Positions 1 through 8,873 are shown, counted from the first letter of the stretch. The stretch: DNA of 20,001 nt from an uncultured Ruminococcus sp. (GCA_947177715.1 CAMWVM010000004.1:1-20001), one strand, 5' to 3'. The notes: generated by a model not told the origin, from the sequence alone. Program-made: numbers and translations.

Positions 1-1221
1 ACGGCAGGACTCACTAATATCTGTAACGTGCACGGCTATGTGGTCAATGAGGGAGAGAAATCACCAATTCCCGGTCAGCTTATTTATCGTGGTTATAATA
101 TCAACGATTTGGTTTCAAATGCAGTTGAGGAAAATAGATTTGCATATGAAGAAACCGTATATCTGCTCTTGATGGGCGAGCTCCCTAATGCTCAGGAGCT
201 TGAAGCATTTAAATCAATAATGTCTGAAAACAGATCATTGCCTATGAACTTTTTCGAGGATATGATTCTTAAAGCACCATCAAGAAATATAATGAATAAA
301 ATGGGACGTTCGGTACTTGCCCTCTATTCCTATGACGAAAACCCAGAAAACCGCAGTCCCGAGTATGAAATGGCAACAGCTATTTCAATAATTTCTAAAC
401 TGCCTAATATTATGGTTTCAGCTTATCAGGTTAAAAAGCGTATTTTCGACGGCGAAAGTATGGTTATGCATCCGCTTATTCCTGAGCATTCCACTGCTGA
501 AATGATTTTGTCAGCATTAAGAAATGATAGACAATTTACCGATGAAGAAGCAAAGCTCCTTGACCTTATGCTTATGCTTCATGCCGAGCATGGCGGCGGA
601 AATAACTCTACTTTCTCTTGCAGAGTGCTTACATCCTCCGGCACTGACCCTTATTCAGCATATACCGCAGCAATAGGGTCGCTTAAAGGCCCAAGACACG
701 GCGGCGCTAATATTAAGGTTGCGGGAATGCACGATTGTATTAAAGAAAACGTGTCTAATTGGAACGATGAGGGCGAGGTCGCAGATTTCCTTAGAAAAAT
801 ACTGAGAAAAGAAGCTTATGATAAAAGCGGACTTATTTACGGTATGGGTCATGCAGTATATACACTTTCCGATCCACGTGCAGTTATACTTAAAGATAAT
901 GCTAAGAAATTAGCAATGGGTACAGAATTTGAGGCTGAATTTAATCTGCTTGAAACTGTTGAAAGACTTACTCCCGAACTTTTCGCCGAGGTTAAGGGAG
1001 ATAATAAGGTAATGTGCGCTAATGTGGATATGTATTCAGGATTGGTTTATAGAATGCTGGGAATTCCCGATGATTTGTTCACACCGCTTTTTGCTGTTTC
1101 AAGAATGGCTGGTTGGTGTGCCCACCGATTTGAAGAGCTTGTTACAGGTAAACGTATTATCCGTCCTGCATACAAGGCTGTAAGCCGTGAAAGGGAATAT
1201 ACCCCAATTAATGAGAGATAA
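1..1221 (+). CDS. gltA: citrate synthase, 5'-truncated by the window edge
   Basis: Condenses oxaloacetate and acetyl-CoA to citrate, the entry step of the oxidative TCA branch that supplies 2-oxoglutarate and glutamate in anaerobes. The frame is open from base 1, and a GTG at 28 lies inside the conserved NVHGY region, so the true start lies upstream of the window. About 407 residues are present; family members are usually 430-460, so only a short N-terminal part is missing. Visible signatures are the first catalytic-His region (AEHGGGNNSTFSCR, then GPRHGGAN), the second (GMGHAVYTLSDPR), and the catalytic-Asp region (NVDMYSGLVYRMLGIP) followed by the CoA/citrate-binding stretch SRMAGWCAHRFEE. 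The gene ends at TAA 1219-1221, just before a strong terminator, so it closes its own transcription unit. Identity is clear; whether it prefers citrate over methylcitrate cannot be decided by eye. Confidence 0.95.
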   Translation, partial: TAGLTNICNVHGYVVNEGEKSPIPGQLIYRGYNINDLVSNAVEENRFAYEETVYLLLMGELPNAQELEAFKSIMSENRSLPMNFFEDMILKAPSRNIMNKMGRSVLALYSYDENPENRSPEYEMATAISIISKLPNIMVSAYQVKKRIFDGESMVMHPLIPEHSTAEMILSALRNDRQFTDEEAKLLDLMLMLHAEHGGGNNSTFSCRVLTSSGTDPYSAYTAAIGSLKGPRHGGANIKVAGMHDCIKENVSNWNDEGEVADFLRKILRKEAYDKSGLIYGMGHAVYTLSDPRAVILKDNAKKLAMGTEFEAEFNLLETVERLTPELFAEVKGDNKVMCANVDMYSGLVYRMLGIPDDLFTPLFAVSRMAGWCAHRFEELVTGKRIIRPAYKAVSREREYTPINER

Positions 1222-1232
1222 ATGGTTAAGTT

Positions 1233-1270
1233 AGCATACTGGAGCTTTTGCTTTGGTATGCTTTTTGTTT
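1233..1270 (+). terminator. intrinsic terminator after citrate synthase
   Basis: A 13-bp stem pairs 1233-1245 (AGCATACTGGAGC) with 1250-1262 (GCTTTGGTATGCT), allowing G-U pairs, around a TTTT loop. It is followed by TTTTGTTT. It sits 11 bases after the citrate synthase stop. Confidence 0.9.
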
Positions 1271-1293
1271 AATTAACTTTTTTTGTGTAGCTG

Positions 1294-1322
1294 TTGAAAA
1301 AAATATTAAAATATGATATAAT
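1294..1322 (+). promoter_or_regulatory. sigma-A promoter for the lipoprotein/two-component operon
   Basis: TTGAAA at 1294-1299, a 17-base spacer and a perfect TATAAT at 1317-1322. The predicted start near 1329 gives a leader of about 75 bases before the ATG at 1406. It lies directly after the preceding terminator, as expected for an independent transcription unit. Confidence 0.8.
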
Positions 1323-1405
1323 ATTTCTATAATTGTTTAAAAGATTTTAACGTGTTTTATGGACTGATATGTTAATATGCTGTATGCCGAAAGGAGGAGT
1401 GTGGA

Positions 1406-2728
1406 ATGCTTCGGCTGAGAAAAATTATACCTGTTCTCTTAGCAGTAACTATGACAGGCTGTTCTGCAGTTAATTTCGGAGTCGAGGGATTAATCAGTGC
1501 TCCTAAGCTAACAAAACAGCAAAGTGAAATTCATGAGGCTCTTATACAATCCGTGGGAAGTGATATTACCCTGAAATATCCCCAAAACGGAGATAACCGC
1601 TCAGCTTATGTAATTGATAATATCGACAATGAACCGGGCGACGAAGCGCTGGTGTTTTATGAGTATAACGGAGCAGGAAAAAAAGAAGGACTCTGGGTAA
1701 ATATTCTTGATAAAAACGAGGAGGACGAGTGGTTTTCTGTATCAGAAATCGCAGGAGCAGGTTCTGAGATTTCAAAGGTTATTATTTCTCCCATGGGAAA
1801 TAGCAATGAGAATAACGTTATCGTCGTTTATCAGAATATCGCCAGTTCAGAGAAATCTCTTGAGATTTATCGCTATGTAAACGGCGAGTTTAAAAATGTC
1901 GGTTCGGATAATTGTTCAATACTTGAAACCGTTGATATTAATAACGACAGCGCAAACGAACTTGTGATTGTCCAAAAGAAAATTAATAAAAAAGATAAAA
2001 CTGAAAGATATGAAGCGTCGCTTTTGAAAATGGAAAATGATAAGCTTGTAAAAAAAGAAAGCGTAAATATGTGCGAAAATGTTACCTCATATGTAAATTC
2101 AAAAGTTGGACGCCTAAAGGATAATACGAAAGCAGTTTATATAGATTGTCTTACAAATAACAACGAGATTCAAACTGAAATTGTGCTCTATAAGAACGGA
2201 AAACTTCAAAATCCAACTGAAGAAATTGGATATGACCTCATGCCTCGACCATCTGGCTATTATTCAGTGGACGTGGATGAAGACGGCGAAATTGAAATCC
2301 CCTCAGTCCAGGCTATGCTCGGCTATGAAAATGCCGTTGAGCAGGATCTGGAGTATATGACACAATGGTATGTGTATGATGAAACTGAAAATTTTAATGT
2401 GAAATTTTCAGGATATTATAATATATCTGACGGCTATGTTATGATTTATCCTAAACGCTGGAATGACCAGGTTACCGTAAAAAAAGACGCTAAAAGCGGA
2501 GAAATAGTGTTCTATAAATATGAGGGCGATATCAATAAAGAAATGCCTGAGCTTATGCGAATTGCAGTTATCAGCAGCTCTGATATGTCGGAGTATGACT
2601 ACAACGGATATCAGCTTATAAGTTTAAAGGGGCAGCTTGATTATATGGTGAAGCTTTCAGCCAGCAGCGATGAACCACTGATTTTGACAATCGACGAAAT
2701 TAAAAACAGTTTTTATATTGTGGAATAA
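1406..2728 (+). CDS. putative lipoprotein with FG-GAP/VCBS-like acidic repeats
   Basis: I do not recognise a named family. The 440-residue product begins with a lipoprotein signal: basic MLRLRKI, a hydrophobic stretch, then MTGC with Cys19 as the likely lipidated residue. This places it on the outer face of the membrane. Three acidic loop motifs resemble the Asp/Asn-rich loops of FG-GAP or VCBS beta-propeller repeats: DNIDNEPGDEAL near 71-82, DINNDSANELVI near 177-188, and DVDEDGEIEIP near 289-299. The region between is rich in beta-strand-like alternation, consistent with a propeller or beta-sandwich (inference). The start is set by AAAGGAGGAG just upstream of ATG 1406. The gene follows a consensus promoter and is only 29 bases before a response-regulator gene, so it may be the extracytoplasmic partner of that two-component system. 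No catalytic motif is visible. Confidence 0.75.
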   Translation: MLRLRKIIPVLLAVTMTGCSAVNFGVEGLISAPKLTKQQSEIHEALIQSVGSDITLKYPQNGDNRSAYVIDNIDNEPGDEALVFYEYNGAGKKEGLWVNILDKNEEDEWFSVSEIAGAGSEISKVIISPMGNSNENNVIVVYQNIASSEKSLEIYRYVNGEFKNVGSDNCSILETVDINNDSANELVIVQKKINKKDKTERYEASLLKMENDKLVKKESVNMCENVTSYVNSKVGRLKDNTKAVYIDCLTNNNEIQTEIVLYKNGKLQNPTEEIGYDLMPRPSGYYSVDVDEDGEIEIPSVQAMLGYENAVEQDLEYMTQWYVYDETENFNVKFSGYYNISDGYVMIYPKRWNDQVTVKKDAKSGEIVFYKYEGDINKEMPELMRIAVISSSDMSEYDYNGYQLISLKGQLDYMVKLSASSDEPLILTIDEIKNSFYIVE

Positions 2729-2757
2729 TACACAAATTAATTGCGGAGGGAAATATA

Positions 2758-3480
2758 ATGATGAGAAAAGTTTTGGTTTGTGAGGACGAAGATTCAATTA
2801 GAGAATTTGTTGTCATTAACCTTAAAAGAAGCGGCTATGAAGTGGTGGACGTAAATTGCGGAGAGGACGCCCTTAAAGCATATGATGAAGCTGACGGAGC
2901 TTTCGACGTGGCACTGCTTGATATAATGATGCCTGGTATAAACGGAATGGAAGTTTGCAAAAAGCTTAGAGCACAATCTCCTGCGTTGGGTATTATCATG
3001 CTTTCTGCAAAATCACAGGAAATGGATAAAATATCATCATTGATGATCGGCGCAGACGACTATATTACAAAACCGTTTTCAATTTCAGAGCTGATAGCAA
3101 GAGTTGATGCAGTTTGCAGACGTGTGGATATGTCCTATTCAAAACCGGAAGAGGTTACGTCAATTACATCAGGACCTTTTACCCTTAATTTGAAAAGTAG
3201 AATCGTTTATAAAAATGATATGCCCCTTGAGCTTACTCAGGTGGAGTATCAGATTATGGAGTATTTTCTGAAAAATCAGAATACAGCGCTTGATAGAAAT
3301 ACAATCCTTAATCATATCTGGGGCGACGGATATTATGGCGATGATAAAATTGTGGACGTTAATATAAGACGAATTAGAATGAAAATTGAGGATGAGCCAT
3401 CAAATCCTAAGTATCTGTTGACTATATGGGGATTTGGATATAAGTGGACTTCAGGACAGAAGAACGGACAAAATAAATAA
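2758..3480 (+). CDS. OmpR/PhoB-family response regulator
   Basis: A DNA-binding response regulator of 240 residues, the usual family length. The N-terminal receiver domain (about 3-115) has the acidic cluster CEDED (8-12), the phosphoacceptor Asp55 in LLDIMMPG, the switch Ser83 in MLSAK, and Lys105 in YITKPFS. The C-terminal part (about 140-235) is the winged-helix effector, with the typical ending NIRRIRMKIE...LLTIWGFGYKW. GGAGGG at 2745-2750 serves ATG 2758; a second ATG at 2761 is also possible. The histidine kinase gene follows immediately, so the two form a cognate pair. The target genes cannot be inferred. It resembles PhoP/ResD/VanR-type regulators, but no specific orthology is claimed. 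Confidence 0.95.
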   Translation: MMRKVLVCEDEDSIREFVVINLKRSGYEVVDVNCGEDALKAYDEADGAFDVALLDIMMPGINGMEVCKKLRAQSPALGIIMLSAKSQEMDKISSLMIGADDYITKPFSISELIARVDAVCRRVDMSYSKPEEVTSITSGPFTLNLKSRIVYKNDMPLELTQVEYQIMEYFLKNQNTALDRNTILNHIWGDGYYGDDKIVDVNIRRIRMKIEDEPSNPKYLLTIWGFGYKWTSGQKNGQNK

Positions 3481-3498
3481 TTGCAAAGGGGTTTGCAG

Positions 3499-5004
3499 GT
3501 GAGCAAATACAATAAATTCGGTAAGCATAGCATTACCAAGCATTGGCTCTGGAATAGCTTAAGCGTCGTTTCTGTGGTGCTGATTATTATAGAAGTTTTG
3601 CTTATCGCTGTCATAAGAAATTATTATTACAGCTCGGCAAAACAGTATGTTACATCAAAAATGAACGTTATTACAAGCTCGGTTATGAGAACCTCCGACG
3701 ACGGCGAAGCCAATCATAATACGGAAATCCGTGCATTGGTTGAAGGCTATGCCGAAAAGGATAAAATCGAGCTTATGGCAATAAAGACTAATGGAAGAAT
3801 TGATATTACTTCTTCCGGATTCTCTCCCGATAGAGAGTCTGACCTTTCGGATTATGATGAGGCTAAAAAAGCAAGCAATGGTACTGCTTCTCAGATTTTC
3901 GACCTGTCAACCGGGGAAAAGGTTATCGCAGTTACATCAGTAATATCCTTGAAGGGCAGTGAGTATGACGCCCTCAGAATGGTAACGTCAATGAAAAATA
4001 TTGATAAGCAGATTATGATTATGACAATTATAATTACTGCGGTCGTAATTTGTATAATTTTAATAATATTTTTTTCAGGCAGATTTTTTATAAGATCTAT
4101 CGTCTATCCTGTTATCCGAATCGGACAGATTACAAGGAAATTTGCTAAGGGTGACTTTACCGAGCGTATAGAAAAAACAAGCGACGACGAGCTTGGCGAG
4201 CTCTGTGATTCGATTAACTATATGGCGGAGGAACTTTCAAATACCGAGTCAATGAAGAATGAGTTTATATCCTCAATTTCTCATGAGCTGAGAACACCGC
4301 TTACTGCAATAAAAGGGTGGAGCGAAACTCTTACAACTATCGACGACAGAGAAACCTTTATTAAGGGTATGAGAGTTATTACTTCTGAAACTGAAAGACT
4401 TTCCCAAATGGTTGAGGAGCTTCTTGATTTCTCAAGAATACAGGATAACCGCCTGACCCTCACTATGGATACCATTGATATATTGGCAGAATTGACTGAA
4501 ACCGTACTGATTTATCAGGAACGTGCAAGAGCATTGGGTATTACTCTTAATTACTACGAACCCGTAATGCTTCCGTTTGTAAACGGCGATAAAAATAGAC
4601 TTAGACAGGTTTTTATTAATATTGTAGATAATGCAATTAAATATTCTGATAAAGGCGACACCGTTTCTGTGGAAGCCTATGAGCAGAATAACGAGATTTG
4701 TATTTCTGTTTCAGATACGGGAATTGGTATTTCTAAAGAAGATTTGCCAAAGGTTAAAACAAAGTTTTTCAAGGCAAATCAAACAAGACGAGGTTCTGGA
4801 ATCGGACTTGCCGTTGCCGATGAGATTATTTCACGACATAACGGAACTCTCGTTGTGAACAGTGAAGAGGGCGTAGGTACAACAGTTTTGATTACTTTGC
4901 CTTGCATAGAACAGAAGAAAGAACCGGACAATCACGAAACTGTAAATGTTGAGCTGATTTCCTCCGATTCGCTTGATGAAAGGAATAATATTGATGAGCA
5001 GTAA
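3499..5004 (+). CDS. membrane sensor histidine kinase (HAMP, HisKA, HATPase_c)
   Basis: Autophosphorylating kinase partner of the preceding regulator. I chose GTG 3499 because AAAGGGG at 3485-3491 is 7 bases upstream; the earlier in-frame TTG at 3481 directly follows the regulator stop and has no room for a separate ribosome site. In this 501-residue form there is a first membrane helix at about 20-40, an extracytoplasmic sensor of about 130 residues, and a second helix at about 172-194. A HAMP linker follows, then the H-box SSISHELRTPL with His262. The ATPase domain shows the N-box NIVDNAIKYSD (374-384), G1 DTGIGIS (406-412) and G2 GSGIGLA. The sensor has no recognisable ligand-binding motif. 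The last 11 bases overlap the next gene, which suggests translational coupling. Confidence 0.93.
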   Translation: MSKYNKFGKHSITKHWLWNSLSVVSVVLIIIEVLLIAVIRNYYYSSAKQYVTSKMNVITSSVMRTSDDGEANHNTEIRALVEGYAEKDKIELMAIKTNGRIDITSSGFSPDRESDLSDYDEAKKASNGTASQIFDLSTGEKVIAVTSVISLKGSEYDALRMVTSMKNIDKQIMIMTIIITAVVICIILIIFFSGRFFIRSIVYPVIRIGQITRKFAKGDFTERIEKTSDDELGELCDSINYMAEELSNTESMKNEFISSISHELRTPLTAIKGWSETLTTIDDRETFIKGMRVITSETERLSQMVEELLDFSRIQDNRLTLTMDTIDILAELTETVLIYQERARALGITLNYYEPVMLPFVNGDKNRLRQVFINIVDNAIKYSDKGDTVSVEAYEQNNEICISVSDTGIGISKEDLPKVKTKFFKANQTRRGSGIGLAVADEIISRHNGTLVVNSEEGVGTTVLITLPCIEQKKEPDNHETVNVELISSDSLDERNNIDEQ

Positions 5005-5962
5005 AAATTGCGGCGAAAGCTGCGAACAGTTTAAATCTAAAATAGGCGGTCAAGCAGTTATCGAAGGTGTTATGATGAGAGGTATCGATAAAGCGTCAAT
5101 GGCATGCAGACTTCCTAACGGTGAGATCGATATGGAAATTTGGCCGATAAAAGGCGGAAAAAATGTACCATGGTATCGTAAAGTGCCTTTTATAAGAGGT
5201 GTGTTTAACTTTTTCATTTCTATGATTGACGGATATAAGTGTATCTCAAGGTCGGCTGAAAAGCAAATCACAGACGACGATGATGAGGACATGACAAAAT
5301 TCGAAAAATGGCTGGATGATAAGCTTGGCGATAAAATTATGCCTGTTGTTTCTGGAATTTCCATGGTTATTGGAATTGCACTTGCAGTTGTCCTGTTTAT
5401 GATGGTTCCGTCATGGATATCAAAGGGCATAAATCATTTTATTCCTCTTAACGGATTTGCAAAAAATGTTATTGAGGGATTGCTGAAAATCGCTATTTTT
5501 ATTGCATATACAGCCCTGACAGCATTGATGAAGGATATAAGAAGAACTTATGAATATCATGGCGCAGAACATAAAACTATAACCTGCTATGAGCATGGTG
5601 AGGAGCTGACTGTGGAGAATGTAAAGAAGCATTCCCGTTTTCATCCAAGATGCGGAACAAGCTTTATCTTTCTTGTACTTTTTATCAGCATCTTTGTGAA
5701 CACTGTGCTTCATTTACCGTGGAGCAGCGTTTTTGTAAGAATGCTGTGTAAAATTGTGGTCTTGCCTTTGGTTATGGGAATTGCCTATGAGCTTATAAGA
5801 CTTGCAGGAAAATATGATAATGTCGTAACAAGAATTATTTCCGCTCCAGGACTTGCTATTCAGCGTATTACAACAAGAGAACCGGACAGCGAAGAGATAG
5901 AATGTGCAATTTCTGCCCTTAAAGCAGTAATTCCTGAAAATGAGGAAGATGACCGTTGGTAA
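4994..5962 (+). CDS. DUF1385 membrane protein, YqhQ type
   Basis: A conserved membrane protein of about 322 residues whose biochemical role is not known to me; it is often annotated only as a possible metal-dependent enzyme. Family hallmarks are near the start (KIGGQAVIEGVMMRG) and in the middle (YHGAEHKTITCYEHGE, then HSRFHPRCGTSF). The clustered His, Glu and Cys residues could bind a metal (inference). Four to five hydrophobic helices are visible, including MVIGIALAVVLFMMV, a pair around FIFLVLFISIFVNTVL, and CKIVVLPLVMGIAYEL. ATG 4994 is preferred over TTG 4973 or ATG 4976 because GAAAGGA at 4978-4984 precedes it by 9 bases. It overlaps the kinase by 11 bases and prmC by 7. Its place just before prmC matches an arrangement I recall from many Firmicutes. 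Confidence 0.85.
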   Translation: MSSKNCGESCEQFKSKIGGQAVIEGVMMRGIDKASMACRLPNGEIDMEIWPIKGGKNVPWYRKVPFIRGVFNFFISMIDGYKCISRSAEKQITDDDDEDMTKFEKWLDDKLGDKIMPVVSGISMVIGIALAVVLFMMVPSWISKGINHFIPLNGFAKNVIEGLLKIAIFIAYTALTALMKDIRRTYEYHGAEHKTITCYEHGEELTVENVKKHSRFHPRCGTSFIFLVLFISIFVNTVLHLPWSSVFVRMLCKIVVLPLVMGIAYELIRLAGKYDNVVTRIISAPGLAIQRITTREPDSEEIECAISALKAVIPENEEDDRW

Positions 5963-6852
5963 GTTGTACATATAAAGAACTGAAAAATTTATGGCTTGAA
6001 AAACTTGAAGACTCAAACATAGAGAGTGCAGAGTTTGAAATAAATGAAATGTTGGGTAAAGCGTTGGGCATAGATTGCCGTAAGCCGGTATATTTAGAAA
6101 AGCTGAAATCCGGCGTGAATATTGAAGTGAAGAAAATCTTTGAAAAGCTATGTGAAAGACGTCTGAACGGAGAGCCTTTGCAGTATATACTCGGAGAGTG
6201 GGAATTTTACGGTCTGCCCTTTAAAGTGGGCGAGGGTGTTTTAATTCCACGACAGGATACCGAAACACTGGTGGATATCGCAGTTAAAAAGCTTGGCAAA
6301 GAAGAAAACTTGATTGTTACCGACTTGTGTTCGGGAAGCGGCTGTATAGGCATTTCACTTGAGAAAAACCTTAGCTGTGAGAAGGTCGTCTGCGTTGAAA
6401 AGTCTGACAAAGCCTTAAAATATCTTAAACAAAACGTTCAGATTAATCAATCAAAAGCGGAGATTATCAACGGAGATATTTTTGACAGCAATGTCCTCAG
6501 CACCGTGCCAATATCTGATTTAATTGTCTGTAACCCTCCATATATTACGGCAGACGAAATGAAAAAACTACAGCGTGAGGTAACATTTGAACCGGAAAGT
6601 GCTTTGTTCGGCGGAGAGGACGGACTTGACTATTACCGTGATATTACACGAATCTATAAAGATAAAATAAAAGACGGCGGAATGCTTTTGTTTGAAATAG
6701 GCATAAATCAGGAGGACGAGGTTATGCGGATTCTTATTCAGCATGGCTTTAAAAATGTCAGAACAAGACCAGACTTGATTGGCGTTAATCGCTGTGTGTT
6801 TGGACAGAAATTGGAAAAGACAAAACTGTGTACAGACGTAATGAGCGTTTAA
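5956..6852 (+). CDS. prmC: peptide chain release factor N5-glutamine methyltransferase
   Basis: A SAM-dependent methyltransferase that modifies the Gln of the GGQ motif in RF1/RF2, improving termination. The 298-residue product has the substrate-facing LIPRQDTETLVD segment (97-108), SAM motif I DLCSGSGCIG (123-132) and the catalytic NPPY (193-196). The N-terminal helical domain, with EPLQYILGEWEFYG, is typical. The start is an unusual TTG at 5956, chosen because GAGGAAG at 5942-5948 is 7 bases upstream and no ATG fits. This start lies inside the end of the DUF1385 gene, so translation is probably coupled. The usual neighbour prfA is absent. The C-terminus from about residue 283 is Lys/Cys-rich and ends near a partly duplicated sequence. 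Confidence 0.92.
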   Translation: MVSCTYKELKNLWLEKLEDSNIESAEFEINEMLGKALGIDCRKPVYLEKLKSGVNIEVKKIFEKLCERRLNGEPLQYILGEWEFYGLPFKVGEGVLIPRQDTETLVDIAVKKLGKEENLIVTDLCSGSGCIGISLEKNLSCEKVVCVEKSDKALKYLKQNVQINQSKAEIINGDIFDSNVLSTVPISDLIVCNPPYITADEMKKLQREVTFEPESALFGGEDGLDYYRDITRIYKDKIKDGGMLLFEIGINQEDEVMRILIQHGFKNVRTRPDLIGVNRCVFGQKLEKTKLCTDVMSV

Positions 6853-6936
6853 CGGTACAGACTTTTGGACAGAAGATGTGTTATTATATGTGTATAGATA
6901 AAATCATGGTATTTTTGAATTAGGAGGATAAGCATT

Positions 6937-8151
6937 ATGGCTATCGACAAAAAGAAAAAAGAAACTAAAACCGTTGTAAGAATCGTGGATAAGGACGAGA
7001 AGAAAAAGGCGCTTGAAACCGCAATAGGCGTTATTGAAAAACAGTTCGGAGCAGGAGCTATCATGCGTCTTGGTCAGTCCAAAACTATGGATGTTGCATC
7101 TATCCCAACTGGCTCAATGACTTTGGATCTGGCATTGGGAATAGGCGGAATTCCAAGAGGACGTATTATTGAAATTTATGGCCCTGAGTCATCAGGTAAA
7201 ACCACCGTTGCCCTGCATTGTATCGCAGAAACACAGAAAATGGGCGGCGAGGTTGCATTTATCGACGTTGAGCATGCCCTCGACCCTGTGTATGCTGAAA
7301 AATTAGGTGTTGATATTGAAAGCCTTCTGGTGTCACAGCCGGACAGCGGCGAACAGGCTTTGGAGATCGCCGAGGCTTTGGCAAGATCAGGAGCTATCGA
7401 CTGTATCGTAATTGACTCTGTTGCCGCTATGGTAACAAAGGCTGAAATTGATGGCGTAATGGGCGATACACATGTTGGACAGCTTGCAAGACTTATGTCA
7501 CAGGCTATGAGAAAGCTGACATCGGTTATTTCAAAATCAAATTGTGCTGCAATATTTATCAACCAGGTTCGTGAGAAAATCGGCGTTATCTATGGAAATC
7601 CTGAAACAACTCCGGGCGGACGTGCTTTGAAATTCTACAGTACAGTTAGAATTGAGGTAAGAAGAGGCGAACAGATTAAGAACGGTTCTGAGGTTATCGG
7701 TAACAGAACAAAATGTAAGGTCGTAAAGAATAAGGTTGCACCTCCGTTTAAAGAGTGTGAATTTGATATTATGTACGGTCAGGGTATCTCAAGAACAGGC
7801 GAGGTGCTCGACCTTGCAGCTGAGCTTAATATCGTCAAAAAGGGCGGAGCATGGTATAGCTATAACGAAATGAAGCTTGGTCAGGGTCGTGACAATTCTA
7901 AAGAATTCCTTAAAAATAATCCTGAGATCATGGCTGAAATTGAGCAGCTTATTAAGGATAAAGAAAAAGATATTGTTATGACCTCAAAGAAGAATAAAAA
8001 GGATGCTAAGCTTGAGGAAAAAGCTGCGAAGTCTGTCGGAAATAAGCCGGAGGTTAAGGAAAGTGAAGCTGTTATGCCTGACGTAACAGTGTCAGCTGAC
8101 GATGATTTTGAGGAATTCGCTCCTGTTGATATCAATAGCCTCGGTGATTAA
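6937..8151 (+). CDS. recA: recombinase RecA
   Basis: An ATP-dependent DNA strand-exchange protein that also acts as LexA co-protease in organisms with an SOS response. The 404-residue product is longer than the common 340-360. About 18 extra Lys-rich residues precede the conserved [18 protein letters not shown] core, and the C-terminus has a basic linker followed by an acidic end (SADDDFEEF). Walker A GPESSGKT is at 82-89, the Walker B strand is CIVIDSV, and the L2 loop runs through [20 protein letters not shown]. Residues 179-183 read HVGQL where most RecA proteins read HVGLQ. AGGAGG at 6922-6927 serves ATG 6937. I saw no terminator or convincing promoter in the 84 bases before it, so read-through from prmC is possible. 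recX follows 3 bases later. Confidence 0.98.
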   Translation: MAIDKKKKETKTVVRIVDKDEKKKALETAIGVIEKQFGAGAIMRLGQSKTMDVASIPTGSMTLDLALGIGGIPRGRIIEIYGPESSGKTTVALHCIAETQKMGGEVAFIDVEHALDPVYAEKLGVDIESLLVSQPDSGEQALEIAEALARSGAIDCIVIDSVAAMVTKAEIDGVMGDTHVGQLARLMSQAMRKLTSVISKSNCAAIFINQVREKIGVIYGNPETTPGGRALKFYSTVRIEVRRGEQIKNGSEVIGNRTKCKVVKNKVAPPFKECEFDIMYGQGISRTGEVLDLAAELNIVKKGGAWYSYNEMKLGQGRDNSKEFLKNNPEIMAEIEQLIKDKEKDIVMTSKKNKKDAKLEEKAAKSVGNKPEVKESEAVMPDVTVSADDDFEEFAPVDINSLGD

Positions 8152-8154
8152 TAA

Positions 8155-8772
8155 ATGCTTAATATTATTTCAGTAGAGAAATTTAAGGGTAGTACATATC
8201 AGGTGAATTTTGATGATGGCGAGCCTGCATTTATAAATTCGGAAATCATTGCCCAATATAATATAAAAGGCGGAATGAGTGTTTCCGAATCAGCTTGGAA
8301 TCAAGTTGTCTATGCAAATGAGTTCCGCCGTGCAAGGGAACGTGCACTTTATCTCATGGACTATCGTGACCATTCCTATATTGAGCTTTTCAAAAAGCTG
8401 GAGAAGAATTATGACGAGGATATTTGCTATGATGTCATAGATTCTTTGGTTGAGGTGGGTATTGTTGACGATAGACGATATGCTGAAAACCTTGCCCAAA
8501 GGCTTATGGAAGTAAAACGGTGCGGATATTATAAAGCTGTGCAGGAAATGCGTCAGAAAGGTATTTCCAAAGAGCTGGCTGCAGAGATTCTTGCGGAATA
8601 TGAGGATACAACTCAGGAACGGTTAAAAGACCTGATTGAAAGTAAATATGCAAGACGTCTTGAGGACGAGGATGGCATTAAAAAAGTTAAAAATGCCCTT
8701 ATCCGCAACGGCTATAGCTATAAGGATATAAATGCTGCTTTGGAGGATTACCTGAGCGAAGAGGAATATTGA
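8155..8772 (+). CDS. recX: recombination regulator RecX
   Basis: A modulator that binds RecA filaments and limits strand exchange. The 205-residue product has the tandem three-helix layout of the family, including AREKALYLMDYRDHS-like text (RERALYLMDYRDHSYIEL), VEVGIVDDRRYAENLAQRL, the Gly-Ile turn RQKGISKELAAEIL, and the last repeat VKNALIRNGYSYKDINAAL. It begins 3 bases after the recA stop and has only a weak GGTGAT ribosome site, so expression is probably coupled to recA translation. The unit ends at the terminator that follows. Identity rests on sequence pattern plus the recA neighbour. Confidence 0.92.
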   Translation: MLNIISVEKFKGSTYQVNFDDGEPAFINSEIIAQYNIKGGMSVSESAWNQVVYANEFRRARERALYLMDYRDHSYIELFKKLEKNYDEDICYDVIDSLVEVGIVDDRRYAENLAQRLMEVKRCGYYKAVQEMRQKGISKELAAEILAEYEDTTQERLKDLIESKYARRLEDEDGIKKVKNALIRNGYSYKDINAALEDYLSEEEY

Positions 8773-8780
8773 TGAATAAT

Positions 8781-8813
8781 GGCTGCTTCAAAGATTTTGG
8801 GGCAGTCTTTTTT
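8781..8813 (+). terminator. terminator of recA-recX
   Basis: A 12-bp stem pairs GGCTGCTTCAAA (8781-8792) with TTTGGGGCAGTC (8796-8807), including three G-U pairs, across a GAT loop. TTTTTT follows. It starts 8 bases after the recX stop. Confidence 0.9.
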
Positions 8814-8844
8814 GTTATCCTATAACAATATTTAATCAAAACAC

Positions 8845-8873
8845 TTGACAATTCATTGTAAACATGAGATAAT
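8845..8873 (+). promoter_or_regulatory. sigma-A promoter for rimO-pgsA
   Basis: A perfect TTGACA at 8845-8850, a 17-base spacer, and GATAAT at 8868-8873 (five of six bases). The predicted start near 8880 leaves a leader of about 34 bases before ATG 8914. Confidence 0.85.

Noticed and set aside
5050..5430. 126-codon minus-strand frame inside the DUF1385 gene
   Set aside because: Ser/Ile/Pro-rich antisense shadow of a conserved coding gene with no start signals.
6853..6936. LexA/SOS box or sigma-A promoter before recA
   Set aside because: No GAAC...GTTC-type operator was found. TTGGAC at 6865-6870 has no -10 element at an acceptable spacing (candidates give spacers of 11, 14 or 22 bases).
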